DNA from: Bacteroidales bacterium
GTDB lineage: Bacteria; Bacteroidota; Bacteroidia; Bacteroidales; P3
Length of the DNA: 64,000 nucleotides
Reading direction: 5' to 3'
Assembly (NCBI GenBank): GCA_016281475.1
Contig: JAEEIS010000026.1
Span: forward strand, 1 to 64,000
Shown: positions 1 through 7,291 of the stretch, piece by piece
Numbering within the stretch: the first letter of the stretch is position 1
Layout: every line of letters begins with the position of its first letter
Notes under the pieces: generated by a model
What the model was told of the DNA's origin: nothing
Database searches by the model: none
The model's input: only the letters and a program-made list of their open reading frames with translations
Program-made: the position numbers and the translations under genes

Positions 1-24
1 ATCTACTTTATTAGGCTGGTACAG

Positions 25-123
25 TTGGCGGTATAAAATATGAGGAAATGTAATCACTTGGCGGTATAAATTATGAGGAAATGTAATATTTAGGCAAAAT
101 AAATTTTGAGGATTTGTAAAAAG
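25..123. repeat. three 33-bp tandem repeat units at the left edge
   Basis: Three units start at 25, 58 and 91, exactly 33 bp apart. The first two share TTGGCGGTATAAA, then TATGAGGAAATGTAAT; the third is diverged (TAGGCAAAATAAA, TTTGAGGATTTGTAA). No reading frame runs through them. Arrays of this kind occur at the ends of some transposons, where the transposase binds, so the edge could be the terminus of an element lying to the left. That is inference, since no transposase is visible here. Confidence 0.7.
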
Positions 124-134
124 GTTGTATTGTG

Positions 135-195
135 GCACCACGAAAAGTAGACATGTGTTGCACCATGAAAAGTGTTGCATCATAAAAAGTAGACA
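135..195. repeat. three degenerate short direct repeats (GCACCAYGAAAAGTAGACA-like)
   Basis: Copies start at 135, 160 and 177. The first and third share the -AAAAGTAGACA- tail; the middle one is shortened and stops at AAAAGTG. They follow the 33-bp units directly and precede the ATPase promoter. They could be transposon-end repeats or protein-binding sites; the sequence does not decide. Confidence 0.55.
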
Positions 196-257
196 CGGAA
201 GGTCGGAAAAAAAACTTAAAACGTTATGACATGTTCATAAAAGTGTAACGAGTGAAC

Positions 258-313
258 AAATATTCGTTCATTTTTTTGTAGTTATTGCGTAAATATTCGT
301 TCATTTTTTTGTA
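258..313 (+). repeat. two-copy 23-bp direct repeat in the ATPase promoter
   Basis: A 23-bp word beginning AAATATTCGTTCA and ending TTTGTA occurs at 258-280 and again at 291-313, with the copies 33 bp apart, about three helical turns. The first copy sits inside a near-palindrome, GAACAAATATTCGTTC (255-270). The second copy runs into the -7 box of the downstream gene. The position and spacing suggest operator sites for a dimeric regulator, but this is inferred. Confidence 0.65.
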
Positions 314-319
314 TCTTTG
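312..319 (+). promoter_or_regulatory. Bacteroidetes -7 promoter box (TATCTTTG)
   Basis: TATCTTTG matches the TAnnTTTG consensus of the Bacteroidetes housekeeping sigma factor and lies 23 bp before the ATPase start codon, giving a short leader. Confidence 0.7.
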
Positions 320-342
320 CATTGTGAAATAATGCAAGAAAT

Positions 343-1641
343 ATGTATAGGAATATTGTAAAACAGTTGATTGAATGGAAAAATTCAGATGAGAGGAAGC
401 CGCTTATTGTGCTTGGCGCTCGACAGGTCGGTAAAACATATAGTCTGCTTGACTTCGGGAAACAGCACTACAAGCATGTTGCATATATCAACTGTGATGA
501 AAACGAGCAGGCAAAGAATCTTTTTGTGCAGGACTACAACATGGAGAGGGTTCTTTTTGCCATTGCTGCCATTGCTGGTGTGCCAGTTGTGCCGGGTGAT
601 ACGCTAATCATTCTGGACGAAATACAAGAGTTACAAAGAGGTTTGGCTTCGTTGAAATATTTTTGTGAGAATGCCCCTGAATATCATGTGTGTGTTGCTG
701 GCTCGTTGCTTGGCATCACGCTGCGGCATGGTGAGTCGTTTCCTGTTGGGAAGGTCGATATGATAAGGATGTTTCCAATGTCATTCACGGAATTTCTCAT
801 TGCGCGAGGGCGGGATTTGATGGCAGAGCAATTGCAGAAAAAAGACTGGTATATGTTGACAGGTCTGCACCAGACACTCGTTCAAATGCTACGTGAGTAC
901 TATTTGGTCGGGGGGATGCCAGAAGTTGTAAAGACCTATTTGAAAACAAATGACCCAAATTCGGTAAGAAAAGTCCAGAATAAGATTCTACTCGCATATA
1001 GTAATGACATTGCCAAACATACCACAGATGAAGAGTCAAAACGTATAGGAATAGTGTGGCGTTCCATGCCATCGCAGTTGGCAAAGGAAAACAAGAAGTT
1101 CATCTACGGTGTTGCCAAGAAAGGTGGCCGGGCAAAGGAATATGAGGTGGCAATACAATGGCTCATAGATGCAGGGCTCGTTATTAGAGTGGGTCGGGCG
1201 AGCAGTCCGACGATGCCATTGAAGGTGTATGAGGATTTATCGGCCTTTAAACTTTATCTACTGGATGTAGGCCTGCTCGGAGCAATGGCAGAAGTTGACC
1301 CAGCCACACTGATTCTTCCTAATGATATGAAAGAGGGCAAAGGGATGTTCACTGAGAACTTTGTTTGTACTCATCTGGCAGCAAGTATCGAGCAGTCCAT
1401 TTTTTATTATAGCAAGGATAATAGCCCAATGGAGATTGATTTCATGATACAACATGGGACTAATATAGTTCCTGTCGAAGTGAAGTCAGAAGAAAATCTA
1501 AAATCAAAATCGTTGAGTGCATTCCTTCAACAAAATGAGAGTATGCATGGCGTCCGTTTCTCGATGAGTCCATATCGGGAACAGGAACGAATGACCAATG
1601 TACCCCTTTACGGTGCGGGAGTGTACTTCGCCAAAGGTTGA
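343..1641 (+). CDS. AAA ATPase with C-terminal DUF4143 domain
   Basis: A complete 432-residue protein of the AAA_14/DUF4143 family that is abundant and often multicopy in Bacteroidetes. The Walker A motif GARQVGKT is at residues 25-32 and a Walker B segment, LIILDEIQ, at 88-95. The C-terminal third carries EIDFMI near residue 364 followed by PVEVKSEEN, an arrangement resembling a restriction-endonuclease fold. The cellular role of the family is not established; a link to mobile DNA or defence is often suggested. It stands alone, convergent with panC, behind a promoter full of short repeats. Its more AT-rich sequence and different codon use compared with the GC-rich genes to its right are consistent with horizontal acquisition. 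Confidence 0.88.
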   Translation: MYRNIVKQLIEWKNSDERKPLIVLGARQVGKTYSLLDFGKQHYKHVAYINCDENEQAKNLFVQDYNMERVLFAIAAIAGVPVVPGDTLIILDEIQELQRGLASLKYFCENAPEYHVCVAGSLLGITLRHGESFPVGKVDMIRMFPMSFTEFLIARGRDLMAEQLQKKDWYMLTGLHQTLVQMLREYYLVGGMPEVVKTYLKTNDPNSVRKVQNKILLAYSNDIAKHTTDEESKRIGIVWRSMPSQLAKENKKFIYGVAKKGGRAKEYEVAIQWLIDAGLVIRVGRASSPTMPLKVYEDLSAFKLYLLDVGLLGAMAEVDPATLILPNDMKEGKGMFTENFVCTHLAASIEQSIFYYSKDNSPMEIDFMIQHGTNIVPVEVKSEENLKSKSLSAFLQQNESMHGVRFSMSPYREQERMTNVPLYGAGVYFAKG

Positions 1642-1648
1642 TTGTCTT

Positions 1649-2524
1649 TTATTCTGGGCGGAAACGGATGATGTCGATGAGGCGGACGCCGTCGAGCCAG
1701 ACGGCGATGCAGCCGACGATGCCGGGGGTGTCGCTCCAGTCGGTGATGGGCTGGAGGGTGGTGTCGTCGACTATCTCGAAGTATTCGGGCTCGAAGCAGA
1801 GACCTTCCTTGAGGGGGGTCACCTCGTGGAATGAACTGAGGGTGTCCATGACCCAGAGTTGGACAGTTTCTACATCCTCGTAGTCCGACATCTCGACAGC
1901 CTGCTGGAGGGTGGCGTAGATGGTGGGGGCGATGGCGCGGGCTTCGGGACTGAGGCGCATATTGCGGCTGCTGAGGGCGAGGCCGTCGTCGGCTCGGACA
2001 ATGGGGCAGGGGACCAGTTCGATGGGGTACTTGATTTGCTCCAAGAGGTTGCGGATAATGGCAATCTGCTGGAAGTCCTTCTCGCCGAAGTAGGCGCGGT
2101 CGGGTTGGGCTAGGTCGAACAGACGGCGCACTACAACTGCCACACCAGAGAAATGGCCGGGACGGCGGGGTCCTTCCATCACCTCTTCGATGGGACCGAA
2201 GTGGTAGACCGTGGTGACGGGCTCGGGATACATCTCCTCGACGGTGGGCACAAAGGCGATGTCGGCACCGGCTGCTGCCAATTTCTCACAGTCGGCCTCG
2301 ACGGTGCGGGGATATTTGGCAAGGTCCTCTTTGTTGTTGAACTGTATGGGGTTGACAAAGACGCTGACCACGACGATGTCGTTCTGCTCGCAGGCGCGGG
2401 CAACGAGGGAGAGGTGTCCTTCGTGAAGGGCTCCCATGGTGGGGACGAGGCCGATGGTCTTATGTGCCTGTTTGGCTTCTTGGATGGCTGCGGTGAGGGC
2501 AGCAACGCTTGTGAATGTCTGCAT
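1649..2524 (-). CDS. panC: pantothenate synthetase
   Basis: A 291-residue PanC, which joins pantoate and beta-alanine with ATP in the last step of pantothenate (coenzyme A precursor) synthesis in the cytoplasm. The N-terminal VPTMGALHEGHLSLV (residues 27-41) holds the HIGH-type nucleotide-binding motif (HEGH, 34-37). GEKDFQQ (147-153) and the SSRN segment (185-188) are the other family signatures, and the length is normal for the family. The start is an ATG with no alternative nearby. It ends 8 bp from the stop of the convergent ATPase. No panB or panD is adjacent. The gene upstream on the same strand ends 15 bp before it, so co-transcription is likely. Confidence 0.96.
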   Translation of the reverse strand: MQTFTSVAALTAAIQEAKQAHKTIGLVPTMGALHEGHLSLVARACEQNDIVVVSVFVNPIQFNNKEDLAKYPRTVEADCEKLAAAGADIAFVPTVEEMYPEPVTTVYHFGPIEEVMEGPRRPGHFSGVAVVVRRLFDLAQPDRAYFGEKDFQQIAIIRNLLEQIKYPIELVPCPIVRADDGLALSSRNMRLSPEARAIAPTIYATLQQAVEMSDYEDVETVQLWVMDTLSSFHEVTPLKEGLCFEPEYFEIVDDTTLQPITDWSDTPGIVGCIAVWLDGVRLIDIIRFRPE

Positions 2525-2538
2525 GGAATAAGTGGGAT

Positions 2539-3054
2539 TTATGGGTTTTGGTTGTTATTGTTGTTGTCGTTGTTGTCTTCGATGATTTCGTAGGAGGAGA
2601 ATCCGTCTGGGTCGGTGTCGACATGCATGTCGGGTGAGGCCTGGTCGGAATGCTGGTATTCAGGTCGGCGCATGAGGCGGTTGGGTATTTCGAGCAGGTA
2701 GTTAAACAATGTGAGCAGCAGACTGAAGAGCAGGGCGCTCCAGAATCCGTCGACGTGGAACGAGCTGACCAGCCCAGAAGCGAGCAGGATGATGACGGCA
2801 TTGATGATGAGTAGGAAGAGCCCCATGCTGAAAATGGTGAAGGGGAGTGTGATGACGATGAGGATGGGACGGATGAAACTGTTGAGCAGAGCGATGACAA
2901 TGGCGGTGAGGATGGCTGCGCCAACCGAATTGATATGTACGCCAGGCAGAATGTATGCTGCCAGAATGGTGGCAAGGGTCATCACCACCACTTGCGCCAC
3001 GAAGCCGAATTTGCCGGAATAGAGCTCTTGATTGTTGTTGATGGTTATCTTCAT
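2539..3054 (-). CDS. phage-holin-family (Phage_holin_4_2-like) membrane protein
   Basis: About 171 residues starting at MKITINNN, with four hydrophobic segments (around VVVMTLATILAAYILPG, AAILTAIVIALLNSF, ILIVITLPFTIFSMGLFLLIINAVIILLA and the SALLFSLLLTLFNYLL run) and the internal SFIRPILIVITLPF motif typical of the chromosomal holin-4 superfamily. Its function in non-phage genomes is unknown. An upstream in-frame ATG at 3144 exists, but its extra 30 codons would overlap the preceding gene and consist of the intergenic CCGACCACTCCGA repeat, so I place the start at 3054. The C-terminal tail is Asp/Asn-rich, ending in a polyasparagine stretch. It lies between a YrdC-family gene and panC on the same strand. 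Confidence 0.78.
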   Translation of the reverse strand: MKITINNNQELYSGKFGFVAQVVVMTLATILAAYILPGVHINSVGAAILTAIVIALLNSFIRPILIVITLPFTIFSMGLFLLIINAVIILLASGLVSSFHVDGFWSALLFSLLLTLFNYLLEIPNRLMRRPEYQHSDQASPDMHVDTDPDGFSSYEIIEDNNDNNNNNQNP

Positions 3055-3063
3055 GGGAGGGTA

Positions 3064-3117
3064 TTGGAGTTTCGGAGTTTTCGGAATAATCTGAATTGTC
3101 GGAGTGGTCGGATTATC
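3064..3117. repeat. dispersed CGGAGTGGTCGGA-type repeat, spacer copy
   Basis: Almost the whole spacer between the YrdC-family gene and the holin-like gene is built of CGGAgT/TTCGGA units, ending TCGGAGTGGTCGGATTATC (3099-3117). The same word recurs at 40505-40549 and inside the CobW gene at 58680-58699. The unit structure is visible directly; its origin is unknown. Confidence 0.65.
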
Positions 3118-3118
3118 T

Positions 3119-3739
3119 TTAAATATCAATAGCTCCTTTGCCATAGCGGATTACCTCCAACTCGCCACCTGAGCAGTTGACAACGGTGGAGGGCTCGTCC
3201 TCGCCAATGCCACCGTCGATAACCATGTCTACGCGATTGCCAAAGGCCTCGTGGATGAGTTCGGGGTCGGTGAGGTATTCCACCTCCTGCTCACTGTCCA
3301 CCTGCCGCACCGAGGTGCCGATCAAGGGGCAGCCCAATGCCTCGACAATGGCCTCCAGAATGGGGTTGGCAGGTACACGCACTCCGATTGTCTTGTTGGG
3401 ATTGAGGTAGTTGCGCGGAACATTGTTGTTGGCATCCATGATGAATGTGTAGGGACCGGGCAGGCAGCTGCGAAGCAGGGAGTAGGTGTCCTTGTCCATG
3501 GGTCGCACATATTCCGAAGCCATGCTGAGTGAGGCACACAGCATTGAGTATTTTGCCTTCTTGAGTGAAAAGCCCTTGAGTTGGGCGATGACCTCGACGG
3601 AGCGTTTGAATTCCATGCTGCAGGCAAAGGCATAGAGCGTGTCGGTGGGGACGACGACGATGCCTCCCTGCTGGAGGAGGTCAACCACGCGTCGGACCTC
3701 GCGTGGATTGGGGTTGTCGGTATATAATTTCGTAATCAT
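3119..3739 (-). CDS. YrdC/Sua5-family protein, YciO-like (threonylcarbamoyl-AMP synthase family)
   Basis: A 206-residue YrdC-fold protein. The family makes threonylcarbamoyl-AMP from threonine, bicarbonate and ATP for t6A modification of tRNA. VVVPTDTLYAFAC near the N-terminus is the PTDT nucleotide-binding signature, and the central PRNYLNPNKTIGVRVPANPI and TSVR segments follow the YciO subgroup more than Sua5/TsaC. The usual KxR of the active site reads QLKGFSLKK here, so true synthase activity is less certain. The start is ATG 3739: an upstream in-frame TTG would fall inside the -7 box, and that box leaves a leader of only about ten bases. It heads a likely three-gene operon with the holin-like gene and panC. 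Confidence 0.82.
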   Translation of the reverse strand: MITKLYTDNPNPREVRRVVDLLQQGGIVVVPTDTLYAFACSMEFKRSVEVIAQLKGFSLKKAKYSMLCASLSMASEYVRPMDKDTYSLLRSCLPGPYTFIMDANNNVPRNYLNPNKTIGVRVPANPILEAIVEALGCPLIGTSVRQVDSEQEVEYLTDPELIHEAFGNRVDMVIDGGIGEDEPSTVVNCSGGELEVIRYGKGAIDI

Positions 3740-3748
3740 TTGAGCGTG

Positions 3749-3756
3749 CAAAAGTA
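3749..3756 (-). promoter_or_regulatory. -7 promoter box (TACTTTTG, minus strand)
   Basis: TACTTTTG read on the minus strand matches TAnnTTTG and lies 10 bp before the ATG at 3739, implying a very short or absent leader. Confidence 0.65.
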
Positions 3757-3788
3757 CGAAGTTTTTTTGAATTGCTATACTTTTTTTA

Positions 3789-3796
3789 TAGATTTG
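3789..3796 (+). promoter_or_regulatory. -7 promoter box (TAGATTTG)
   Basis: TAGATTTG, a match to TAnnTTTG, lies 16 bp upstream of the M64 peptidase ATG. With the minus-strand box at 3749-3756 it forms a compact divergent promoter region. Confidence 0.6.
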
Positions 3797-3812
3797 ACGT
3801 TTAATAATAGAT

Positions 3813-5117
3813 ATGAAGAAACTGTTTTTGCTATTTTGTATGGTCGGCGGGCTGCTGTTAGGTGGTCCGCTACAGGCTCAGAATGTGAGATTTAAAAAGT
3901 ATTTTGAGGATTACACTCTACGCATAAACTACCACCGTGTGGGCAACCGCCATCACGACACTGTGAAGGTCCTATCCGTGGAGCGGATACCCCTCTGGGC
4001 GGGTTCTCTTACCCAGCTTATCGACCCTTTCGACAATGGCGACTATCGTGTCGTGGTGTCGGAGCCTGCCACCGGACGGCAACTCTACAGCCGGGGATAC
4101 AACAGCCTCTTCCGCGAATATCGCGACACCCCACAGGGGCGAGACAGTGTGGCAACTTATGAGGAGGTGCTGCGTTTGCCGTGGCCAAAGCATCCCGTCA
4201 ACATCTGTTTCCAAAGGCGCGACAGCAACCAGATCTACCAAACCCAATGTCGCTATCGTTTCGACCCTGACTCGGCATTGCGGGCACTTCGCAGAGTGTC
4301 GCAGATTAAGGTAGAAGTGTCGCCAGTGAGATTGCAATACAAGGGCAACAGTCACAAGAAGATGGATGTGGTGATAGTTCCTGAGGGCTATGGCCCGGCC
4401 GACACGGCGAAGATGCTACGCGACATGAAGACGTTCTGCGACTTCCTATTGGGTCAAGAACCCTTTGCCTCACGGCGCGCCGACTTCAACGTGTGGGGTG
4501 TTCCCCTCACGGGTGAGGATTCGGGCATCACCGACCCCAACAAAGGCATCTGGGTCAACAGCCTTGTGGGTTCCAGCTACAACACCTTTGATGCCGACCG
4601 CTACCTGATGACCGCCCACCTGTTCCAGCTGCACGATGCCATAGGCACCACACCCTGCGACCATATCGTCATCATGGCCAACAGCACCACATATGGCGGT
4701 GGTGCGATATACAACTTCTATGCCATGAGCTCGCTCAACGAGATGGCCTATGTGGTGCTGCCACACGAACTAGGCCACAGCATCGGCGGACTGGCCGACG
4801 AGTATGTTGACGAAAATCTGAGCTATGGCGACATGCACGCACTCACCCTTGAACCCACCGAACCCAACATCACCACTTTGGTCGACTTCGCCTCCAAGTG
4901 GGCCGACATGCTCCCTGCCGGCACGCCCATTCCTACTCCTGCCAACGAAAAAGTGTCGCGCCGCGAGAACGGCCCGTTAGGAGTCTACGAGGGAGCGGGC
5001 TACCACAGCAAGGGCATCTATCGGCCTGTCATGCACTGCATGATGAGGGACTATGCCTCTTTCTGTCCCATTTGTGCCAAGAGGCTTAACGATATTTTTG
5101 ACCTCTACACGAAATAA
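3813..5117 (+). CDS. secreted M64-family zinc metallopeptidase (IgA-peptidase-like)
   Basis: A 434-residue protein with a signal peptide (MKKLFLLFCMVGGLLLGG, cleavage likely after LQAQ) and an N-terminal beta-rich region (about 25-165). The peptidase M64 domain begins near VVIVPEGYG. The zinc-binding motif is HELGHSIGGLADEY with the first His at residue 318, the HExxH motif of metzincin-like peptidases. Several Cys near the C-terminus (CMMRDYASFCPICAKR) are typical of Bacteroidales M64 proteins. The substrate is unknown; the founding M64 enzyme cleaves IgA, but most gut relatives are uncharacterised. No type IX sorting domain is present, so export is probably Sec-dependent to the periplasm or outer surface. 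The beta-helix lipoprotein gene follows 28 bp downstream. Confidence 0.88.
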   Translation: MKKLFLLFCMVGGLLLGGPLQAQNVRFKKYFEDYTLRINYHRVGNRHHDTVKVLSVERIPLWAGSLTQLIDPFDNGDYRVVVSEPATGRQLYSRGYNSLFREYRDTPQGRDSVATYEEVLRLPWPKHPVNICFQRRDSNQIYQTQCRYRFDPDSALRALRRVSQIKVEVSPVRLQYKGNSHKKMDVVIVPEGYGPADTAKMLRDMKTFCDFLLGQEPFASRRADFNVWGVPLTGEDSGITDPNKGIWVNSLVGSSYNTFDADRYLMTAHLFQLHDAIGTTPCDHIVIMANSTTYGGGAIYNFYAMSSLNEMAYVVLPHELGHSIGGLADEYVDENLSYGDMHALTLEPTEPNITTLVDFASKWADMLPAGTPIPTPANEKVSRRENGPLGVYEGAGYHSKGIYRPVMHCMMRDYASFCPICAKRLNDIFDLYTK

Positions 5118-5145
5118 TAATCGCCTTTCTGCGTTATCACATTTT

Positions 5146-6666
5146 ATGCCGAAACGACCGACTTATATCATCCTGCTGGCTGCGAGCCTTTTCTCGTTGT
5201 TCCTATCTTCCTGCTGGAAAGAAGAAGATTGGCGCACGGAGGGTGTTGTGCTCGACTTTTCGTGCGACACAATGGCGTTCGACACCGTATTCACCCAGAT
5301 GGGCACTACCACGCGACAATTCAAGGTCTACAACCATACGCGCAATGCCGTGCGCATCAGCGAGGTGACCCTACAGGAAGGCAGAGCCTCGCGCTTCCGA
5401 CTCAATGTGGACGGCGACACCAACTTGGTGGCACGCAATGTCGACATTGCTGCTGGCGACAGCATCTTCGTCTTCGTCCGTGCCAACATCAACCCCAACC
5501 TCGAGACCGAACCCTTCCTCGTCAACGACGCGGTGCTCTTCCGTCTCGACGACGGCGTACAACGACTCCCGCTCACTGCCTACGGACGCAATGCCGTCTA
5601 CCACATCCCCACCGACACCCTTCACGGCACCGATGGGAAGCCAATTGTCGACATGTTTGGCAACCCATACGCCTACAGCGTCATTGATTGCGAACACTGG
5701 CGACATGACCTCCCCCACGTCGTCGTTGGCTATGCTGTTGTCGACAGCCGTCACACGCTGCATCTCCAAGAGGGCGACGAGCTCTATTTCGCCAACGATG
5801 CCGTGCTCTGGGTCTACGACAGTGCAACCCTCGACATCCGAGGCACCGTCCAACGACCCGTGCTGCTCACCTCCTTACGCCACGATGGCTGGTACGACTA
5901 TCTGCCCGGACAGTGGGGCTACCTTTGGCTGAGTATGGGCAGTGTCGACAACTACATCGACCACGCCGTGGTAGAAAACGGGTATATGGGCATCGCTATA
6001 GACAGCTGTGCCAACGCCAACCCCACGCTCCGCATCAGCAACACGCAGATACGCAACCACACCCTTGCAGGCCTCCGTTGCAACACCGCCTATATCGTGG
6101 GTGACAACCTGCTGGTCACCAACTGCGGTATGGTCACCGCCGCGCTACAATATGGCGGCTGGTATGACTTTAGCCACTGCACCTTTGCCAACTATTGGCG
6201 CTACGACAACCGCACCGTCCCCAGCTTGCTGGTTAGCAACTATTACGACGACGAAGCGACACGCGTCCGCTACGTGTGGCCCATGCAGGGCTTGATGACA
6301 GACTGTATTGTCTACGGCAGCCTTGCCAGTGAGATGAACGTCAGCCTCGACAGCACTTCACCCGTCTCATTTACCCTCATTCACTCTCTGGTGCGGGGTG
6401 GCGAATGGGACGAAGACCCGCTCTTCGTCGACCCCTCCGAAGGCGACTACCACCTCAAGGACGACTCTCCTGCGTTGGGTATAGGTTACCAGTATCAAGA
6501 TGCCGACACCTCCTCTAGATTATCTAGGGTTGCAGGGACAAGGCCTACCGCGGTCTCTCCGTTGCCTGCCACAGTCCGTGTTTCCCGTCCGCATAGAGCA
6601 AGTGCAGTTCCAAGCCTTCGGCAGTCCAATTTTCAATCCTCAATCCTCAATTTTCAATCCCAATGA
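5146..6666 (+). CDS. right-handed beta-helix lipoprotein
   Basis: About 506 residues. The start is set at ATG 5146, which gives MPKRPTYIILLAASLFSLFLSSC, a lipoprotein signal with lipobox LSSC; an upstream in-frame ATG would overlap the M64 gene and add a non-signal segment. Residues about 30-150 look like an Ig-like or DUF-type beta domain. The middle and C-terminal parts show parallel beta-helix features (YIDHAVVENGYMGIAID, LRISNTQIRNHTLAGL) and the usual closing DPLFVDPSEGDYHLKDDSPALGIG. The last about 50 residues lose the family character, and the final NFQSSILNFQSQ is encoded by a dispersed intergenic repeat. Function unknown, presumably surface or periplasmic. Its stop overlaps the ruvA start (ATGA). 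Confidence 0.8.
   Translation: MPKRPTYIILLAASLFSLFLSSCWKEEDWRTEGVVLDFSCDTMAFDTVFTQMGTTTRQFKVYNHTRNAVRISEVTLQEGRASRFRLNVDGDTNLVARNVDIAAGDSIFVFVRANINPNLETEPFLVNDAVLFRLDDGVQRLPLTAYGRNAVYHIPTDTLHGTDGKPIVDMFGNPYAYSVIDCEHWRHDLPHVVVGYAVVDSRHTLHLQEGDELYFANDAVLWVYDSATLDIRGTVQRPVLLTSLRHDGWYDYLPGQWGYLWLSMGSVDNYIDHAVVENGYMGIAIDSCANANPTLRISNTQIRNHTLAGLRCNTAYIVGDNLLVTNCGMVTAALQYGGWYDFSHCTFANYWRYDNRTVPSLLVSNYYDDEATRVRYVWPMQGLMTDCIVYGSLASEMNVSLDSTSPVSFTLIHSLVRGGEWDEDPLFVDPSEGDYHLKDDSPALGIGYQYQDADTSSRLSRVAGTRPTAVSPLPATVRVSRPHRASAVPSLRQSNFQSSILNFQSQ
6625..6661 (+). repeat. TCAATTTTCAATCC-type dispersed repeat inside a CDS end
   Basis: CAATTTTCAATCC, CAATCC and CAATTTTCAATCC units occur back to back here. They resemble the TTCAATTTTCAATT repeat found in several spacers of this window, but here they encode the last residues of the beta-helix lipoprotein and run up to the ruvA start. 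Confidence 0.6.
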
Positions 6667-7232
6667 TCGAATACCTCTCAGGAAAACTAGCCTCCCTTAC
6701 CGCCGCCACCGCAGTGATAGACTGTGGCGGGGTGGGCTATCTGCTCGAAATATCCCTCAACACTTATAGTGCCATTCAGACAAAGGAGGAAGTGCGCCTC
6801 TGGGTCCATGAGGTCATCCGCGAGGACACCTATCAGCTCTATGGCTTCGTCAACCCCCACGAGCGCGAGATGTTCCGTCTGCTTTTGGGTGTGGGCGGAG
6901 TAGGGGCGGCAACGGCGCGCATGATGCTCTCGTCGCTCAGTGTCGACGAACTGGCGGCTGCCATTGCTGCGCAGGACGACAAGCTCCTCAAGCGTGTCAA
7001 AGGCGTGGGAGCCAAGACTGCCCAACGTATTGTGCTGGAGTTGCAGGACAAGGTGTCTGGCACCGCAGCTTCCATCGCTCCCCTGCCCGCTGCCAGTCGC
7101 AATAAGGAGGAGGCTCTGAGTGCCTTAGTCATGCTCGGCTTCCCCAAGGCTGCTGCCGACAAAGTTTTGCAGACACTCGATGCCACTCTCACCGTCGAAG
7201 ACCTCATCAAGCAAGCCCTCCAAAAACTATGA
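6663..7232 (+). CDS. ruvA: Holliday junction branch migration protein RuvA
   Basis: A 189-residue RuvA, the tetrameric Holliday-junction-binding subunit of RuvAB. The N-terminal OB-fold (MIEYLSGKLASL onward, residues 1-62) is followed by two helix-hairpin-helix motifs, LLGVGGVGAATARMML and VKGVGAKTAQRIV, and a C-terminal domain III (about 140-189) that contacts RuvB. The length is normal. Its ATG overlaps the TGA of the lipoprotein gene by 4 bp (ATGA), so the two are probably translationally coupled. ruvB is not in the window. ruvA directly upstream of sprA is a recurrent arrangement in Bacteroidetes, as far as I recall. Confidence 0.96.
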   Translation: MIEYLSGKLASLTAATAVIDCGGVGYLLEISLNTYSAIQTKEEVRLWVHEVIREDTYQLYGFVNPHEREMFRLLLGVGGVGAATARMMLSSLSVDELAAAIAAQDDKLLKRVKGVGAKTAQRIVLELQDKVSGTAASIAPLPAASRNKEEALSALVMLGFPKAAADKVLQTLDATLTVEDLIKQALQKL

Positions 7233-7291
7233 TAATTGAAAATTTCCTGACATGGTTAACCCCTAACCTCAAACCTTTAAACAAATAATTC

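Noticed and set aside
3054..3144. A longer N-terminus for the holin-like protein from ATG 3144
   Set aside because: It would overlap the upstream gene and be made of the CCGACCACTCCGA repeat; the conserved region begins at 3054.
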